In this document: in pieces, positions 44,563 to 53,743 of the stretch
Layout: each line of letters opens with the position of its first letter
Numbering within the stretch: the stretch's first letter is position 1
Assembly (NCBI RefSeq): GCF_034314045.1
Contig: NZ_JAVIWL010000001.1
Coordinates: forward strand, 744,001-808,000
Source of the DNA: Glaciimonas sp. CA11.2
Lineage (GTDB): Bacteria > Pseudomonadota > Gammaproteobacteria > Burkholderiales > Burkholderiaceae_D
Length of the DNA stretch: 64,000 bases
Reading direction: 5' to 3'
Made by a program: the position numbers and the translations under genes
Notes under the pieces: generated by a model
Databases searched by the model: none
Seen by the model: the letters and a program-made list of their open reading frames with translations, nothing else
Told to the model about the DNA's origin: nothing

Positions 44563-45576
44563 TCAAGGAAGTCTCGATTCCACGGGGTTGTCAAATTTGA
44601 CCAATTGGGCAGGCTTCGTGCGTCCAAGGCGGAAGGCAATAAACCGCTCAACGACAATATCCAGCAAGCCTTTACGTAACAAAAGTACGTAGAGCAAAAT
44701 AATGGTGCCTAAGACCAGCCCGTAGTATTTGGTATGTGCAGTGACATAATGATTAAGCAAGGTCAACATGGTCGCACCCACCAACGGGCCAAGGAACGTA
44801 TTCACACCACCTAACATAATCATGAAAATCGCTTCTCCCGACATGGTCCAGTAACCAAAGTTAGGATAAGCAGCGCTGACGTACAAACTCATCAGCACCC
44901 CGGCGACACTGGCAAAAGCCGCTGCGATCACGAATGCCGCGACGCGATATCCACGCACGTTCATCCCTAAAAACTCAACCCGCGCAGCATTATCGCGAAC
45001 CATGCGTAGTGCATAGCCGAAAGGTGATTTGGTGATGTGCCACAACAATCCGAGCGATACGATAACGACGCCGGCGATGAAGTAATACACATGATGCGTA
45101 TTCGCCAGATCGATACCGAGAAAAATCGGTTTCTTAAAACCGCCGGTCAATCCCTGATCGCCGCCGGTCAGTGTCTGCCAACTCAGGATCGTGCTGTAGA
45201 ACATCATCTGAATCGCCAGCGTTAGAAAAGTAAAATAAATTTCTTTGGTTTTAGTGCAAATCAGACCCACGATCAAGGCGAGTAACGCACTGCTTAGTAC
45301 CGCCATTGCCATCGCTGCCGGGATCGACCACATGCCGGTTTGCATCAACAAGCCGAACGCGTAAGCACCGGAGGCATAAAACATGGCGTGACCGAAAGAA
45401 ATCAGGCCGGTATAACCGATTAACAAATTAACCGAGATCGCAAATAATCCAAATATAGCGATGTGAATGATCAAGTCCAGCACCATCTGTGAGGCGATCA
45501 CGCTAGGCAGCCCCGCCACAATAATAAAGGCTACGATCACCCATAACGAGGTTGATGAGAGCAGGCGATTGTTCAT
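44563..45576 (-). CDS. livM: HAAT ABC transporter permease LivM (system 3)
   Basis: Inner-membrane permease of 337 residues. The LivM core IGYTGLISFGHAMFYASGAY and the coupling loop RMVRDNAARVEFLGMN are clear. The start overlaps the livH stop by four bases (ATGA). The C-terminal tail after LLRKGLLDIVVERF is hydrophilic. It forms the channel with LivH of system 3. Confidence 0.94.
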   Translation of the reverse strand: MNNRLLSSTSLWVIVAFIIVAGLPSVIASQMVLDLIIHIAIFGLFAISVNLLIGYTGLISFGHAMFYASGAYAFGLLMQTGMWSIPAAMAMAVLSSALLALIVGLICTKTKEIYFTFLTLAIQMMFYSTILSWQTLTGGDQGLTGGFKKPIFLGIDLANTHHVYYFIAGVVIVSLGLLWHITKSPFGYALRMVRDNAARVEFLGMNVRGYRVAAFVIAAAFASVAGVLMSLYVSAAYPNFGYWTMSGEAIFMIMLGGVNTFLGPLVGATMLTLLNHYVTAHTKYYGLVLGTIILLYVLLLRKGLLDIVVERFIAFRLGRTKPAQLVKFDNPVESRLP

Positions 45577-46478
45577 CGTTGAGCGCCTTTTCCAAAGAGG
45601 CCATCGGGCCGTAAAACCAGCACTACAGCCATCAACGCAAACACACCAATTTCAGTAAACATCGGAAAGCCGACACTGCCGAATGAACGGCATACGCCAA
45701 TCAAAATTGCCGCAACCAGGGCGCCGCCGATTGAACCCATGCCGCCAATGACGGTGACGATGAATGACTCGATCAAGATAGAGAAACCCATTCCCGGCAC
45801 TAACGATCGGACCGGAGCGGCTAATGCGCCAGCCAGACCGGCAAGTCCGGCACCGAGTGCAAATACACCGGCATATAGCAACGAAGTATTGATTCCCAAC
45901 GCGCCTGTCATGGATGTATTGGTCGCCGCCGCGCGGACCTTGCTGCCGAAGGATGTTTTCACAATCAGCATCCAGACCGCCAGCGCCACCAAAAAGCTAA
46001 TGCCGATCAGGAAAATATAAAAGAGGGGAATTGGTGCGCCAGCAATCATTAATGGCGCTGTTGCAAAAAAAGATGGCATACCCATCGACTGAAATTCCGC
46101 ACCGAACATCAATTGAACCAGATCGTCCAGTACCAGAATCCAGCCGTAACACATCAGCAGTTGCATCAAAAAATTACTTTGATACAGACGCCGGAAAAAG
46201 ATCCGCTCGAGGAATACACCGAACACAGCAATACCTGCTGAAGCGATGATGACTGCCAACACATAGCTATCTGTTATCCCATAGATGTAATAGGCGAGAT
46301 AAGCGCCCATCATATACAAGGAGCCGTGCGTAAAGTTGACCACCTTCAAGACACCGAAAATTAACGTTAAACCGGATGCGACCAAAAATAACAACATCCC
46401 GATAACGAAGGCATTCAGGCCTTGGGTCATCATGCAAGAAGCCGACGACACACAGTCTGATAACGCAGTAATATCCAC
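45573..46478 (-). CDS. livH: HAAT ABC transporter permease LivH (system 3)
   Basis: Inner-membrane permease of 301 residues. GLTLIFGVLKVVNFTHGSLY, with Thr-His where most LivH have Ala-Gln, and the coupling loop RAAATNTSMTGALGIN are present. The start is a GTG at 46476-46478 with GGAG eight bases upstream; the next ATG pair (46430-46433) has no such site. The receptor gene lies 114 bases upstream on the same strand. Confidence 0.92.
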   Translation of the reverse strand: MDITALSDCVSSASCMMTQGLNAFVIGMLLFLVASGLTLIFGVLKVVNFTHGSLYMMGAYLAYYIYGITDSYVLAVIIASAGIAVFGVFLERIFFRRLYQSNFLMQLLMCYGWILVLDDLVQLMFGAEFQSMGMPSFFATAPLMIAGAPIPLFYIFLIGISFLVALAVWMLIVKTSFGSKVRAAATNTSMTGALGINTSLLYAGVFALGAGLAGLAGALAAPVRSLVPGMGFSILIESFIVTVIGGMGSIGGALVAAILIGVCRSFGSVGFPMFTEIGVFALMAVVLVLRPDGLFGKGAQR

Positions 46479-46592
46479 TCAAGTTTCTCCGACGACACCC
46501 ACAAAATCTGAAAACTACTTGCTTTCGATTCTGGGGCAAAATTAACTCCACCAAGCAACCAGAACCGAGCAACAGGGTTTAAGCGACTAACC

Positions 46593-47855
46593 TTAAGCCC
46601 AACCGTTTTCTTTTTTCCACTTCAGTTCCAAATCGGTGATAACACCCCAATCGGCCATTTTTGCGTTTTCAATGAACGGCAATTTATTTGAGATACGGCC
46701 CCAACCAGTGGCATAGTCAACCAGCGTCTGGTCGCTAGCACGCAGTGTCAACATTCCTTTGCTGCCGAATGGCGATTTGATTTGCATACCGCGCAACGCA
46801 TCGGACATTTTTTTCGAATCAACCGACTTCGTCTGGCGTATAGCCTCAAGCATAAAATCCATACCGGAAGCGGCTTGCCACGACCAGTTTGTCGGAGAAT
46901 CCTTAAATTTTGCGCTGTAGGCATTCGCCCACGCCTTGTTGGCCTGCGTGTTCGGAAAAGCGCTTAGATAACGGGTGCCAGAGTGAACCCGCTTCGGCAT
47001 CGCTTTTACTTTAGAAATAGTGGTGAAATCTGCCAGTGCAACCGCAAACACCTCAATCTCATTGAACAAGCCATACAGATTGCCCTGATCGATGAAAGAC
47101 ACCAGATCGCCGCCGATCAGACAGGTAAATATTGCCTGTGGCTTTTCCTGCATAATTTTGGTGATGAACTCGGTGTAATCTGGCTGCGACATTTTTGGCC
47201 ACGCTTCGCCGACGATCTGCGCTGATGGACTGAAATGTTTCAAATACCGGACGAAAAGCGCAGTGGTATCGCGACCATACGCATAATCAGGACCGATGGT
47301 CATCCACTTTGTAAAATTGTTTTGCTTTGCTACTTCGGCAGCATATTGTCCAGCCACGATTGCATCTTGCGCACCTTGACGTGCTGTACGGAAGGCGTTT
47401 GGAATTTTCATCTTAGGGTCAGCGGTCAGTGTCGAAATTTCCGGGCTGGCGTGGATGCATAAAGTGCCGGTCCCGCGCACTACTTCGTGCACCGCGAACG
47501 CGCCATTGGAAGCATCGCAATCAAGGATAAAGTTGCACTTATCACTGTTGATCAAATCGCGCGTCAATCGGCTCGATTCTTCTGGTTTACCCTTTGAATC
47601 ACGGATCAACAACTCGACCATCTGCCCGTTGAAGCCACCAGCTGCATTAAAGGCATCTACCTCTAATTGCGCGCCATTGGTTGACGAAATACCCAATTGC
47701 GCAATGCGTCCCGACATGATCGTTGGAATACCGATTTTGATGGTTTGCGCGGTTTGAGCCCGCAAAATTGAAGGAAATCCTAAGCTTGCACCAGCCACAC
47801 CCAGGGAAGCGGCCGCACCTAATATCCGGCGCCGCTTGAGCGATATTTTTGTCAT
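46593..47855 (-). CDS. livK: Periplasmic substrate-binding protein LivK-like (system 3)
   Basis: Type I periplasmic-binding protein of 420 residues. The leader MTKISLKRRRILGAAASLGV has a run of arginines and a long hydrophobic stretch, suggesting a Tat-type signal. The mature part begins TIKIGIPTIMSGRIAQLG. The ATG at 47853-47855 follows AGGTGGAG and is preferred to the GTG at 47864. It opens the operon that continues through livHMGF to the PQQ dehydrogenase and cytochrome c, so its ligand may be linked to the alcohol oxidised by that enzyme. Confidence 0.92.
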   Translation of the reverse strand: MTKISLKRRRILGAAASLGVAGASLGFPSILRAQTAQTIKIGIPTIMSGRIAQLGISSTNGAQLEVDAFNAAGGFNGQMVELLIRDSKGKPEESSRLTRDLINSDKCNFILDCDASNGAFAVHEVVRGTGTLCIHASPEISTLTADPKMKIPNAFRTARQGAQDAIVAGQYAAEVAKQNNFTKWMTIGPDYAYGRDTTALFVRYLKHFSPSAQIVGEAWPKMSQPDYTEFITKIMQEKPQAIFTCLIGGDLVSFIDQGNLYGLFNEIEVFAVALADFTTISKVKAMPKRVHSGTRYLSAFPNTQANKAWANAYSAKFKDSPTNWSWQAASGMDFMLEAIRQTKSVDSKKMSDALRGMQIKSPFGSKGMLTLRASDQTLVDYATGWGRISNKLPFIENAKMADWGVITDLELKWKKENGWA

Positions 47856-47959
47856 TGTCTCCACCTATATCTATTATATTTTTTAGAAAATTTGATGTTA
47901 TTTTTATAATTAAATTACGTACTTTTATTATTTTCAAGCTTGATTTAAAATAATTTAAT

Positions 47960-48000
47960 TTTCGAATTTAAGAAAATATATTCATTATTTCGAAAATAAT
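47960..48000. promoter_or_regulatory. Weak TTTCGA-type palindromes upstream of the system 3 operon
   Basis: TTTCGAATTTAAGAAA (47960-47975) resembles the TTTCGA-N4-TCGAAA sites found elsewhere with two mismatches, and ATTATTTCGAAAATAAT lies at about 47985-48000. The stretch is about 105-145 bases before livK, in a strongly AT-rich gap. It may be a weak member of the IclR site family or a chance product of AT-rich DNA. Confidence 0.3.
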
Positions 48001-48080
48001 ACCCTATTTTTTTATGAAATAATTTTATTTCGGGACTCGGCGATGGTTTTTATTGGATCGCTATGAACAACGCTGCGGCG

Positions 48081-49013
48081 TTACAACTTCGGTGACGCAA
48101 CCATGTCAGTAATGGCCATTTCGAAGGTAGTACATTGCAGCGCCACTTCGACAATATTGCGAATAATTAATTGTTCCTGGTCGACATTCCATGCGATGAC
48201 GAATTCGAGTTCTGGCATTGCCAATTCGGGCAATAAGGGTACAAGTTCTGATCTCGCAAGGTGCGAGCGCACCAGAATTTCAGGTAACAAAGCGATACCT
48301 GCACCGCTGGAGATAATAGCAATTAGTGCCATGATGTTGTTGCAGGTACCGATTGCATCCCTATCTACGCCTTGCTCGCGTAATACGTCCATCGTCATGG
48401 AATGGCTGGCTGACGGTTTCGACAAGGACCAAATGGCATGTGTTTCCAGTCGCTCGCGCAATGTTGCCGAGTCTGGATACTTGCCTTGAAGTGCGGGCGC
48501 CATCATCCAGCACATACGCACTGTGCCCAACGATTCTGATCGAATATTCGGGCCTACCGCTGGCGCGGCAAACAGGGCGACGTCCAGCTTCCCGATTTCA
48601 AGGCGTTGACGCATTGATGTGGTCAGATCGATTTCAATTTGATATACCACCTTGGGCATCAATTGGCGCAAGTTAGCAATGAAGGTTGGAAACCAACTCA
48701 ACGCCGCGATCTCTCCCGCACCGATACGAACAGTGCCACTGGCAGTTTCGGCATTGTCCAGGTCACCAACTACGCTATCTAGGCGGCGCAATAATGGCTC
48801 AACCATTTGCACCAGTTCGCGGCCCTGGAAAGTCAATTCCATGCGCCTTCCCTGACGCCGGAACAGCGCCACACCCAAGGCAGTTTCCATTTCACGCACG
48901 CGCGCCGAGATTGCTGGCGGCGAGGCATTCATTTTCAGCGCCGTGGCGTGAAAAGTGCCAAGCCGGGAAATCCAGCACAGGGTTTCAAGATTGAGGAGTG
49001 TGACGCGCTTCAT
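48081..49013 (-). CDS. LysR-family transcriptional regulator
   Basis: LysR regulator of 310 residues. The winged-helix region reads LLNLETLCWISRLGTFHATA and NASPPAISARVREMETALG; the rest is the effector domain. No clear ribosome-binding site is visible before the ATG at 49011-49013. It lies directly upstream of the system 3 operon on the same strand and downstream of the flavin reductase. Its first helix is nearly the same as in the LysR at 18323, so they may descend from one gene. Its target is not known. Confidence 0.92.
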   Translation of the reverse strand: MKRVTLLNLETLCWISRLGTFHATALKMNASPPAISARVREMETALGVALFRRQGRRMELTFQGRELVQMVEPLLRRLDSVVGDLDNAETASGTVRIGAGEIAALSWFPTFIANLRQLMPKVVYQIEIDLTTSMRQRLEIGKLDVALFAAPAVGPNIRSESLGTVRMCWMMAPALQGKYPDSATLRERLETHAIWSLSKPSASHSMTMDVLREQGVDRDAIGTCNNIMALIAIISSGAGIALLPEILVRSHLARSELVPLLPELAMPELEFVIAWNVDQEQLIIRNIVEVALQCTTFEMAITDMVASPKL

Positions 49014-49062
49014 ATAAACATTATGTGAATCTAATGTGAATTAAAACTAGGTTGGTCTGCTA

Positions 49063-49620
49063 CTAGCCCAGGTCGGCCCACATGGCACTGACATCCGATG
49101 ATATCGAACCCATCTGAAGAGGCAAAGCCGTGCAATAACGTCCCGCATTGAAAATCAAGGGCTCGCCATCGTGGTAAGAAACCTTATGCACCCGACCGAC
49201 GAACAATACATGATCGCCGCCATCAATGGTGCTTTGAGTCTCGCATTCGAAACTAGCCAGCACGCCATCCAGCACCGGCGAGCCACCCAATCCCTCCTCG
49301 TACGCGAGTCCACCGTATTTGTTTTCATTGGGCGTCGCGAAGCGTTGTGACAAATCGGATTGACCCACGCCGAGAACATTGATCGCAAAATGCCCCGATG
49401 CCAAAAATCCTGGCAGCGAAAGCGCGTTCCGTCTGATACTCCACAACACCAACGGCGGGTCCAACGATAAGGCCGAGAAGGAATTTGCCGTCATCCCCTC
49501 CAATTTTCCGTCGGGTGCGCGCGTGGTAATAACAGTCACGCCCGTAGGAAAACGGCCCAGCGCATTTCGTAGCTGTCGAGTGTCATGCTGACCGTCCAGA
49601 TACAAGTGAGTCACCGCCAT
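49063..49620 (-). CDS. Flavin reductase (HpaC-like) component
   Basis: Flavin reductase-like protein of 185 residues that would supply reduced flavin to a partner monooxygenase. LGRFPTGVTVITT at the N-terminus, GMTANSFSALSLDPPLVLWS for flavin binding and GDHVLFVGRV near the C-terminus are the family landmarks. AAGGGGC precedes the ATG. It lies 75 bases after the luciferase-like monooxygenase on the same strand, forming a two-component pair. Confidence 0.9.
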   Translation of the reverse strand: MAVTHLYLDGQHDTRQLRNALGRFPTGVTVITTRAPDGKLEGMTANSFSALSLDPPLVLWSIRRNALSLPGFLASGHFAINVLGVGQSDLSQRFATPNENKYGGLAYEEGLGGSPVLDGVLASFECETQSTIDGGDHVLFVGRVHKVSYHDGEPLIFNAGRYCTALPLQMGSISSDVSAMWADLG

Positions 49621-49695
49621 GATTGCCCCTTAACGTCGAGGGCAAACGCAACCACATGCAAAGGAATTGACGACGGGGCGATCATGATCTTGCTC

Positions 49696-50781
49696 TTAGC
49701 CATTGACCACATTGACCAGAGGAAGTACTTTTTCGGCCATCAAGATCATAGAGTCGCGCGCCAGTTCGCGGTCAGTCCAGTCGACACCTGCATACAGCAT
49801 CGTACCAAATTGGCCAGTGACTTCTTGCAACGCATGGATCTCATCGGCGACCTTTGACGGCGAACCATAAATGACGAGTTGCTTCATGACATCTTCAAGG
49901 GTCACGCTGTCATCGGACATTTTAGGATCGCTTTTGAAAACACCCAGCGAACCACGGCGTTTCAGTTTATTGAACAAAGAACGGTAATAGTAATAATAAG
50001 GACCATCGGTGCCTAACGCATAAGCCTCGGCGGTAGCATCATCCTTCGCCACAAACACGGTCTTGGCGACGCGCCAGTTCGCAGGGTCGGCTTCCCGCTC
50101 CGCCCGTGCGCAACCTTCGACATACTTGGTCCAATGACTCTTGACCCACTTCGGCAGCAAGAAATTGGCTGAAATAGGATCCCAACCACGCGCTGCGGCT
50201 TCGGTAATACCTTGCGAAAATGGCGCGACGGCTGTCACGACAATCGGCGGATGCGGACGCTGGAGCGGCTTCGGAATCGACCCCATCCCGGTCTCCGCGA
50301 TGTAAGTACGTTCCGTCGATATATTCCAGTGCTCACCTTTGAGATTGTAAGGCGGCTCAGTCGTCCATATTTTCAGCAACTGATTGATCGACTCCAAAAA
50401 CATCGCAGGACGTGGCAAATCGAAGTTGCCATAAGCTTCAGCATCCGAAGGCAGCGCGCCCGGGCTAATCCCGAGGATAAAACGCCCACCCAGCAAATGA
50501 TCCAGCATCGCGATGTGACTAGCGAGAGTCACAGGATGGTGATTCGGGAGATTGAGCGTGCCGGTTCCCAGCTTCATTTGCTTGGTCGCATCGACCAGCG
50601 TTGCCAAAAACAAAGCGGATGAAGTGATGTTTTCTTCCGGATCAGTCGCGTGCTCACCTACATAACCTTCAACGAAGCCCAACTGATCAGCCAAAATAAA
50701 AGCTTCGCGGTCCTCGCGCAGCGAAATTTGCCAATCTTTGCCAATAGGATGCATAGGCATCGTGAAAAATCCGAGTTTCAT
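49696..50781 (-). CDS. Luciferase-like flavin monooxygenase (two-component)
   Basis: Luciferase-family (LLM) oxygenase of 361 residues. The first strand MKLGFFTMPMHP, the loop GYVGEHATDPEENITS and the motif LGISPGALPSDAE are typical of the group that includes diketocamphane monooxygenases (type II BVMOs) and limonene monooxygenase-like proteins. AAAGGAG precedes the ATG at 50779-50781; a longer frame to 50820 is not supported. With the flavin reductase next to it, it would use reduced flavin and oxygen. A type II Baeyer-Villiger role is possible given the BVMO-rich setting, but other LLM reactions cannot be excluded. Confidence 0.87.
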   Translation of the reverse strand: MKLGFFTMPMHPIGKDWQISLREDREAFILADQLGFVEGYVGEHATDPEENITSSALFLATLVDATKQMKLGTGTLNLPNHHPVTLASHIAMLDHLLGGRFILGISPGALPSDAEAYGNFDLPRPAMFLESINQLLKIWTTEPPYNLKGEHWNISTERTYIAETGMGSIPKPLQRPHPPIVVTAVAPFSQGITEAAARGWDPISANFLLPKWVKSHWTKYVEGCARAEREADPANWRVAKTVFVAKDDATAEAYALGTDGPYYYYYRSLFNKLKRRGSLGVFKSDPKMSDDSVTLEDVMKQLVIYGSPSKVADEIHALQEVTGQFGTMLYAGVDWTDRELARDSMILMAEKVLPLVNVVNG

Positions 50782-51009
50782 CAAATCTCCTTTAATCTTT
50801 ATATTTATATTTATATTCAATCTATATCGCTTAGAGCCAGTTTAGGCAAGGCAATAGATAAATAAAAGACACTTGATTGGACCGTAACCAATCAGTTTTT
50901 CTGATGATTTGGATTATTAACTAAATCGCAGGGTTGGTTGACCGCCTAAGCTGTTGAGGATTAAACGTGTAAAAAAGGCAAAACCGCGAGTTGGATGCCA
51001 AGCTAGACG

Positions 51010-51455
51010 ATGGTCCATACGCAAAATGGTTTCTGCAAGGGGCTTTGGCAACGCAGACAGTGCCCAGAAGTAGGAAAAGCAAAAGCCGTCCTGGGTTTTG
51101 TTAAATGTCAGTTTGTCCGTTCAGTCCTGACGCAAACGCGTCCCGGCAAGGCGTGCCGACGCAGACAGCACGCTAGTGCGGCAAGGAAGGCACAACGCAT
51201 CTTGGGGGAGGTTAAGACGGTCGCCAAGTCAGCCAACGGTCCTGACGCAAACGCGTCCCAGCAAGGCGTGCCGACGCAGACAGCACGCTAGTGCGGCAAG
51301 GAAGGCACAACGCATCTTGGGGGAGGTTAAGACGGTCGCCAAGTCAGCCAACGGTCCTGACGCAAACGCGTCCCAGCAAGGCGTGCCGACGCAGACAGCA
51401 CGCTAGTGCGGCAAGAAAAGCACAACGCCGCTGGGGCGCGTTTACGTCAGGACCG
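51010..51455. repeat. Dispersed repeat element amplified in tandem, copy E
   Basis: Three units with a period of 115 bases start at 51124, 51239 and 51354, each beginning GTCCTGACGCAAACGCGTCC. Units 1 and 2 are almost identical (one base differs early: CCCGG versus CCCAG); unit 3 ends with the family right arm (GCCGCTGGGGCGCG, then TTTACGTCAGGACC). A diverged unit starts near 51010. The central hairpin GCAC-GCTA-GTGC is present in each. The right end overlaps the last codons and stop of iclR. The flanking part of this gap (50782-51009) shows nothing else of note. Confidence 0.92.
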
Positions 51456-52200
51456 GCCGTATGTTGCCTAGGCTGCGCTCAATCTGCTCTGCGCAAGCAC
51501 GGGCGGCATCCAATAGTTTATGTTCGTGCGACTTGGTTGCCCGCCGACCAATGACGGAAACGTGAATCGCCCCCGCCAAATTACCATTGGCATGTCGGAT
51601 GGGAATGGCATAGCCGACCACGCCTTCGACCGCTTCCTCTTCGCTTTTCGCGTAACCCTGCTTGCGAATGCGCTGATATTCCGCTTCCAATGCACGCGCA
51701 TCAGTGATGGTATTAGTAGTCAGTTTTTTTAGCGGCCCAGATAAAGCCTTCGCAGCAAGGCGCGTATCGTTGGCGGCGAATAGCTTGCCGGTCGCGGTGC
51801 AGTGCAGCGACAGCCGCTCGCCCAAACGAATATCGAGCGAAATACGCTGCGTACCCATGCATCGGTCAACATAAAACACACGCTGCCCCATATTCATTCC
51901 GAGATAGACGTCGTCGCCAATGATTTTTGCCAGATCTTGCAAATGGCGGCGCGCCAATGGCCGCACATCGAGCGAGGCCACGGTCGATAAAGCGATGCCG
52001 ACCACACGTGGACCGATTGAGTAGCGCAAGTCTTCGGTCATGGTCAGCACTTCTGCCGCCACCATGGTTTGCAACATATTGTGGACACTGCTGACCGGCA
52101 GGCCTAACGCTTCTTTGATTTCGGTCAGGCGCAGACCTTCTTTAAAGCGCACTAACAAGTCAAGCACATCGAAGGTGCGTAGATATCGGTCGGGACTCAT
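51442..52200 (-). CDS. IclR-family transcriptional regulator
   Basis: Regulator of 252 residues with an N-terminal winged helix (TFDVLDLLVRFKEGLRLTEI, then ALGLPVSSVHNMLQTM) and an IclR effector domain (GYAIPIRHANGNLAGAIHVS). GAGG precedes the ATG. The last four codons and the stop lie inside repeat copy E, so the C-terminus may have been changed by the element. A 16-base palindrome of the TTTCGA-N4-TCGAAA type lies 81 bases upstream of the start, and related sites lie before the orphan receptor/SDR pair and importer system 4; autoregulation and control of those genes is the natural reading. Confidence 0.92.
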   Translation of the reverse strand: MSPDRYLRTFDVLDLLVRFKEGLRLTEIKEALGLPVSSVHNMLQTMVAAEVLTMTEDLRYSIGPRVVGIALSTVASLDVRPLARRHLQDLAKIIGDDVYLGMNMGQRVFYVDRCMGTQRISLDIRLGERLSLHCTATGKLFAANDTRLAAKALSGPLKKLTTNTITDARALEAEYQRIRKQGYAKSEEEAVEGVVGYAIPIRHANGNLAGAIHVSVIGRRATKSHEHKLLDAARACAEQIERSLGNIRPVLT

Positions 52201-52280
52201 GGGATGCCTCGTTAAACAGAAATTACCGATCCTGCCACGGATGGCGACAAGATACTGTTATTGACCAAATGATTTAGTAG

Positions 52281-52296
52281 TTTCGAAATATCGAAA
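52281..52296. promoter_or_regulatory. Candidate IclR operator before iclR
   Basis: TTTCGAAATATCGAAA, an inverted repeat with 6-base arms and a 4-base centre. A second, weaker element (TTTTTCGACTAGAAA) follows at about 52303. Both lie in the 253-base gap between iclR and the orphan receptor. Confidence 0.6.
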
Positions 52297-52373
52297 AGTG
52301 ATTTTTCGACTAGAAATTATAGCAAAATTTGTGCCATCTCAACACGTCAACTTTACGCACTGCCGATACCGTC

Positions 52374-52398
52374 ATTCCTTCACATTAATTGAAGGAAT
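52374..52398 (-). terminator. Stem-loop downstream of the orphan receptor gene
   Basis: ATTCCTTCA, a seven-base loop and TGAAGGAAT form a perfect nine-pair stem 55 bases after the receptor stop codon. No T run follows on the minus strand. Confidence 0.4.
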
Positions 52399-52453
52399 AA
52401 CGTGGGCGTATTTGTGCGTATTGAGAGAGATCGTTTAATAAACTATTTCAGGA

Positions 52454-53743
52454 CTATTTAACGTACTTGAGATAATCGCTGTACTTGCCGTAGGCTTTAA
52501 AGCGTTTTGCATCGTAGTCATAACTGTAGACCCGCAACGCTGACATACCGAGATGATTATCCGGGCTAAATTTTAGCGGTGAAGAAACGCCCTTCGTGTC
52601 GACTTCAAAGCCTTTTGACATTGCTTCGACCATCGCTGCACGGGTCGGCTCCTTCCCGGCTCTTGCAATCGCATCCGCCACCAGTTCGCCAACCACCCAT
52701 CCGCCGACAAAATTGACATTGGTCTTCAATCCGCCGAAACCGTATTTATCAGCGGCGGCGGCCATTTCCTTGATACCGCCCGGTTCTTCAATGTCGCCCG
52801 GCGTGAAGCAGCTGACAAAATGATAATCGCGACCGGCCTCAGGGCCCAGCGCAGAATAGATATCAGGCGTACCAAGTTGCGTAATGGAAAAAGTAGGAAT
52901 TTTCAAACCATATTGCAGCATCGTCCGCATCAGCAAAATGGTCGGAGTAGGAACGCCGTATACCGTCACAACATCCGGCTTCATGGCGATGATTCCCATC
53001 ACTTGCGCGGTCACGTCGGCCGAACCGACCTTGACTGGAAACGCCTGAGATGTGCCGCCATATTTATGCACTTCTGCGTCGACATAATCAGCATATTCCT
53101 TTCCGCCCGCCACATCCATGTGAACAGTTGCAACTTTGAGCGCCTTGAGTTTAAGTTTATCCGCAAAATAGCCGACCCCGACCTGCGCCATTTGCTTGAA
53201 CCCGCAGTACCCGTTGTAGAACATCGGCGACGGCGGTTCGATACCGGCTTTGGTGACGGCGAAGGTTCCGACGACGGGTAGTTTGCCACGGCGAATAGAT
53301 GGCATTAACGCGACCTGGGCGCTGGTGTTACCCAATCCTGATATGCCAATGACTGGCGTCTGGCTACTCAATTTTTCATAGGCGATGCGTACCAATGGCG
53401 CCTCGTAACGATCATCCTCAAGTACAAGATTAACTTTACGGCCGTTGATTCCTCCGGCCTCGTTAAGGTTGCGCATGTACGACTGCATTCCGCGGACCCA
53501 AGGTATCTGCGATCCTGACGCCGTGCCGCTCATATCCATGATCACGCCCCAATCAATCCTGTCGGCGTACACGCCATCGTTAGGTTGTTCAAAGGCATGC
53601 GCGGTGATCGCTAAGGTGGCGATGACCAGACTGACGCTTACTCTTCTGACACAGCTACTCAGACCTGATGTGGGTGTTTTATATCTGAAAAAGAAAGTAG
53701 ACGGTTTGACCGCATGATTATGGTGATGATGATGGTGATTCAT
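52454..53743 (-). CDS. Orphan HAAT periplasmic receptor with an N-terminal His tract
   Basis: Type I periplasmic-binding protein of 429 residues. The start at 53741-53743 follows AGGAG and begins MNHHHHHHNHAVKPS, a natural stretch of six consecutive histidines ahead of the signal peptide (SLVIATLAITAHA). The mature part begins FEQPNDGVYADRIDWGVIMD, nearly the same as the system 4 receptor (FEQESDGVYADHIDWGVMMD); the C-termini match as well (KGFEVDTKGVSS and RFKAYGKYSDY versus RFKAYGKYGDY). No permease or ATPase gene is adjacent, so it probably shares the LivHMGF of system 4. It is divergent from the SDR at 54178. Confidence 0.9.
   Translation of the reverse strand: MNHHHHHHNHAVKPSTFFFRYKTPTSGLSSCVRRVSVSLVIATLAITAHAFEQPNDGVYADRIDWGVIMDMSGTASGSQIPWVRGMQSYMRNLNEAGGINGRKVNLVLEDDRYEAPLVRIAYEKLSSQTPVIGISGLGNTSAQVALMPSIRRGKLPVVGTFAVTKAGIEPPSPMFYNGYCGFKQMAQVGVGYFADKLKLKALKVATVHMDVAGGKEYADYVDAEVHKYGGTSQAFPVKVGSADVTAQVMGIIAMKPDVVTVYGVPTPTILLMRTMLQYGLKIPTFSITQLGTPDIYSALGPEAGRDYHFVSCFTPGDIEEPGGIKEMAAAADKYGFGGLKTNVNFVGGWVVGELVADAIARAGKEPTRAAMVEAMSKGFEVDTKGVSSPLKFSPDNHLGMSALRVYSYDYDAKRFKAYGKYSDYLKYVK

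Noticed and set aside
51124-51455. Regular repeats that might be a CRISPR array
   Set aside because: The units are directly adjacent 115-base copies without unique spacers of constant length, and no cas genes are near.
51010-51554. Overlapping plus-strand open frames with a repeated basic peptide (RQHASAARKAQ)
   Set aside because: They are read through the 115-base tandem repeat, repeat with the same period and have no family resemblance or ribosome-binding site; they are by-products of the repeat.
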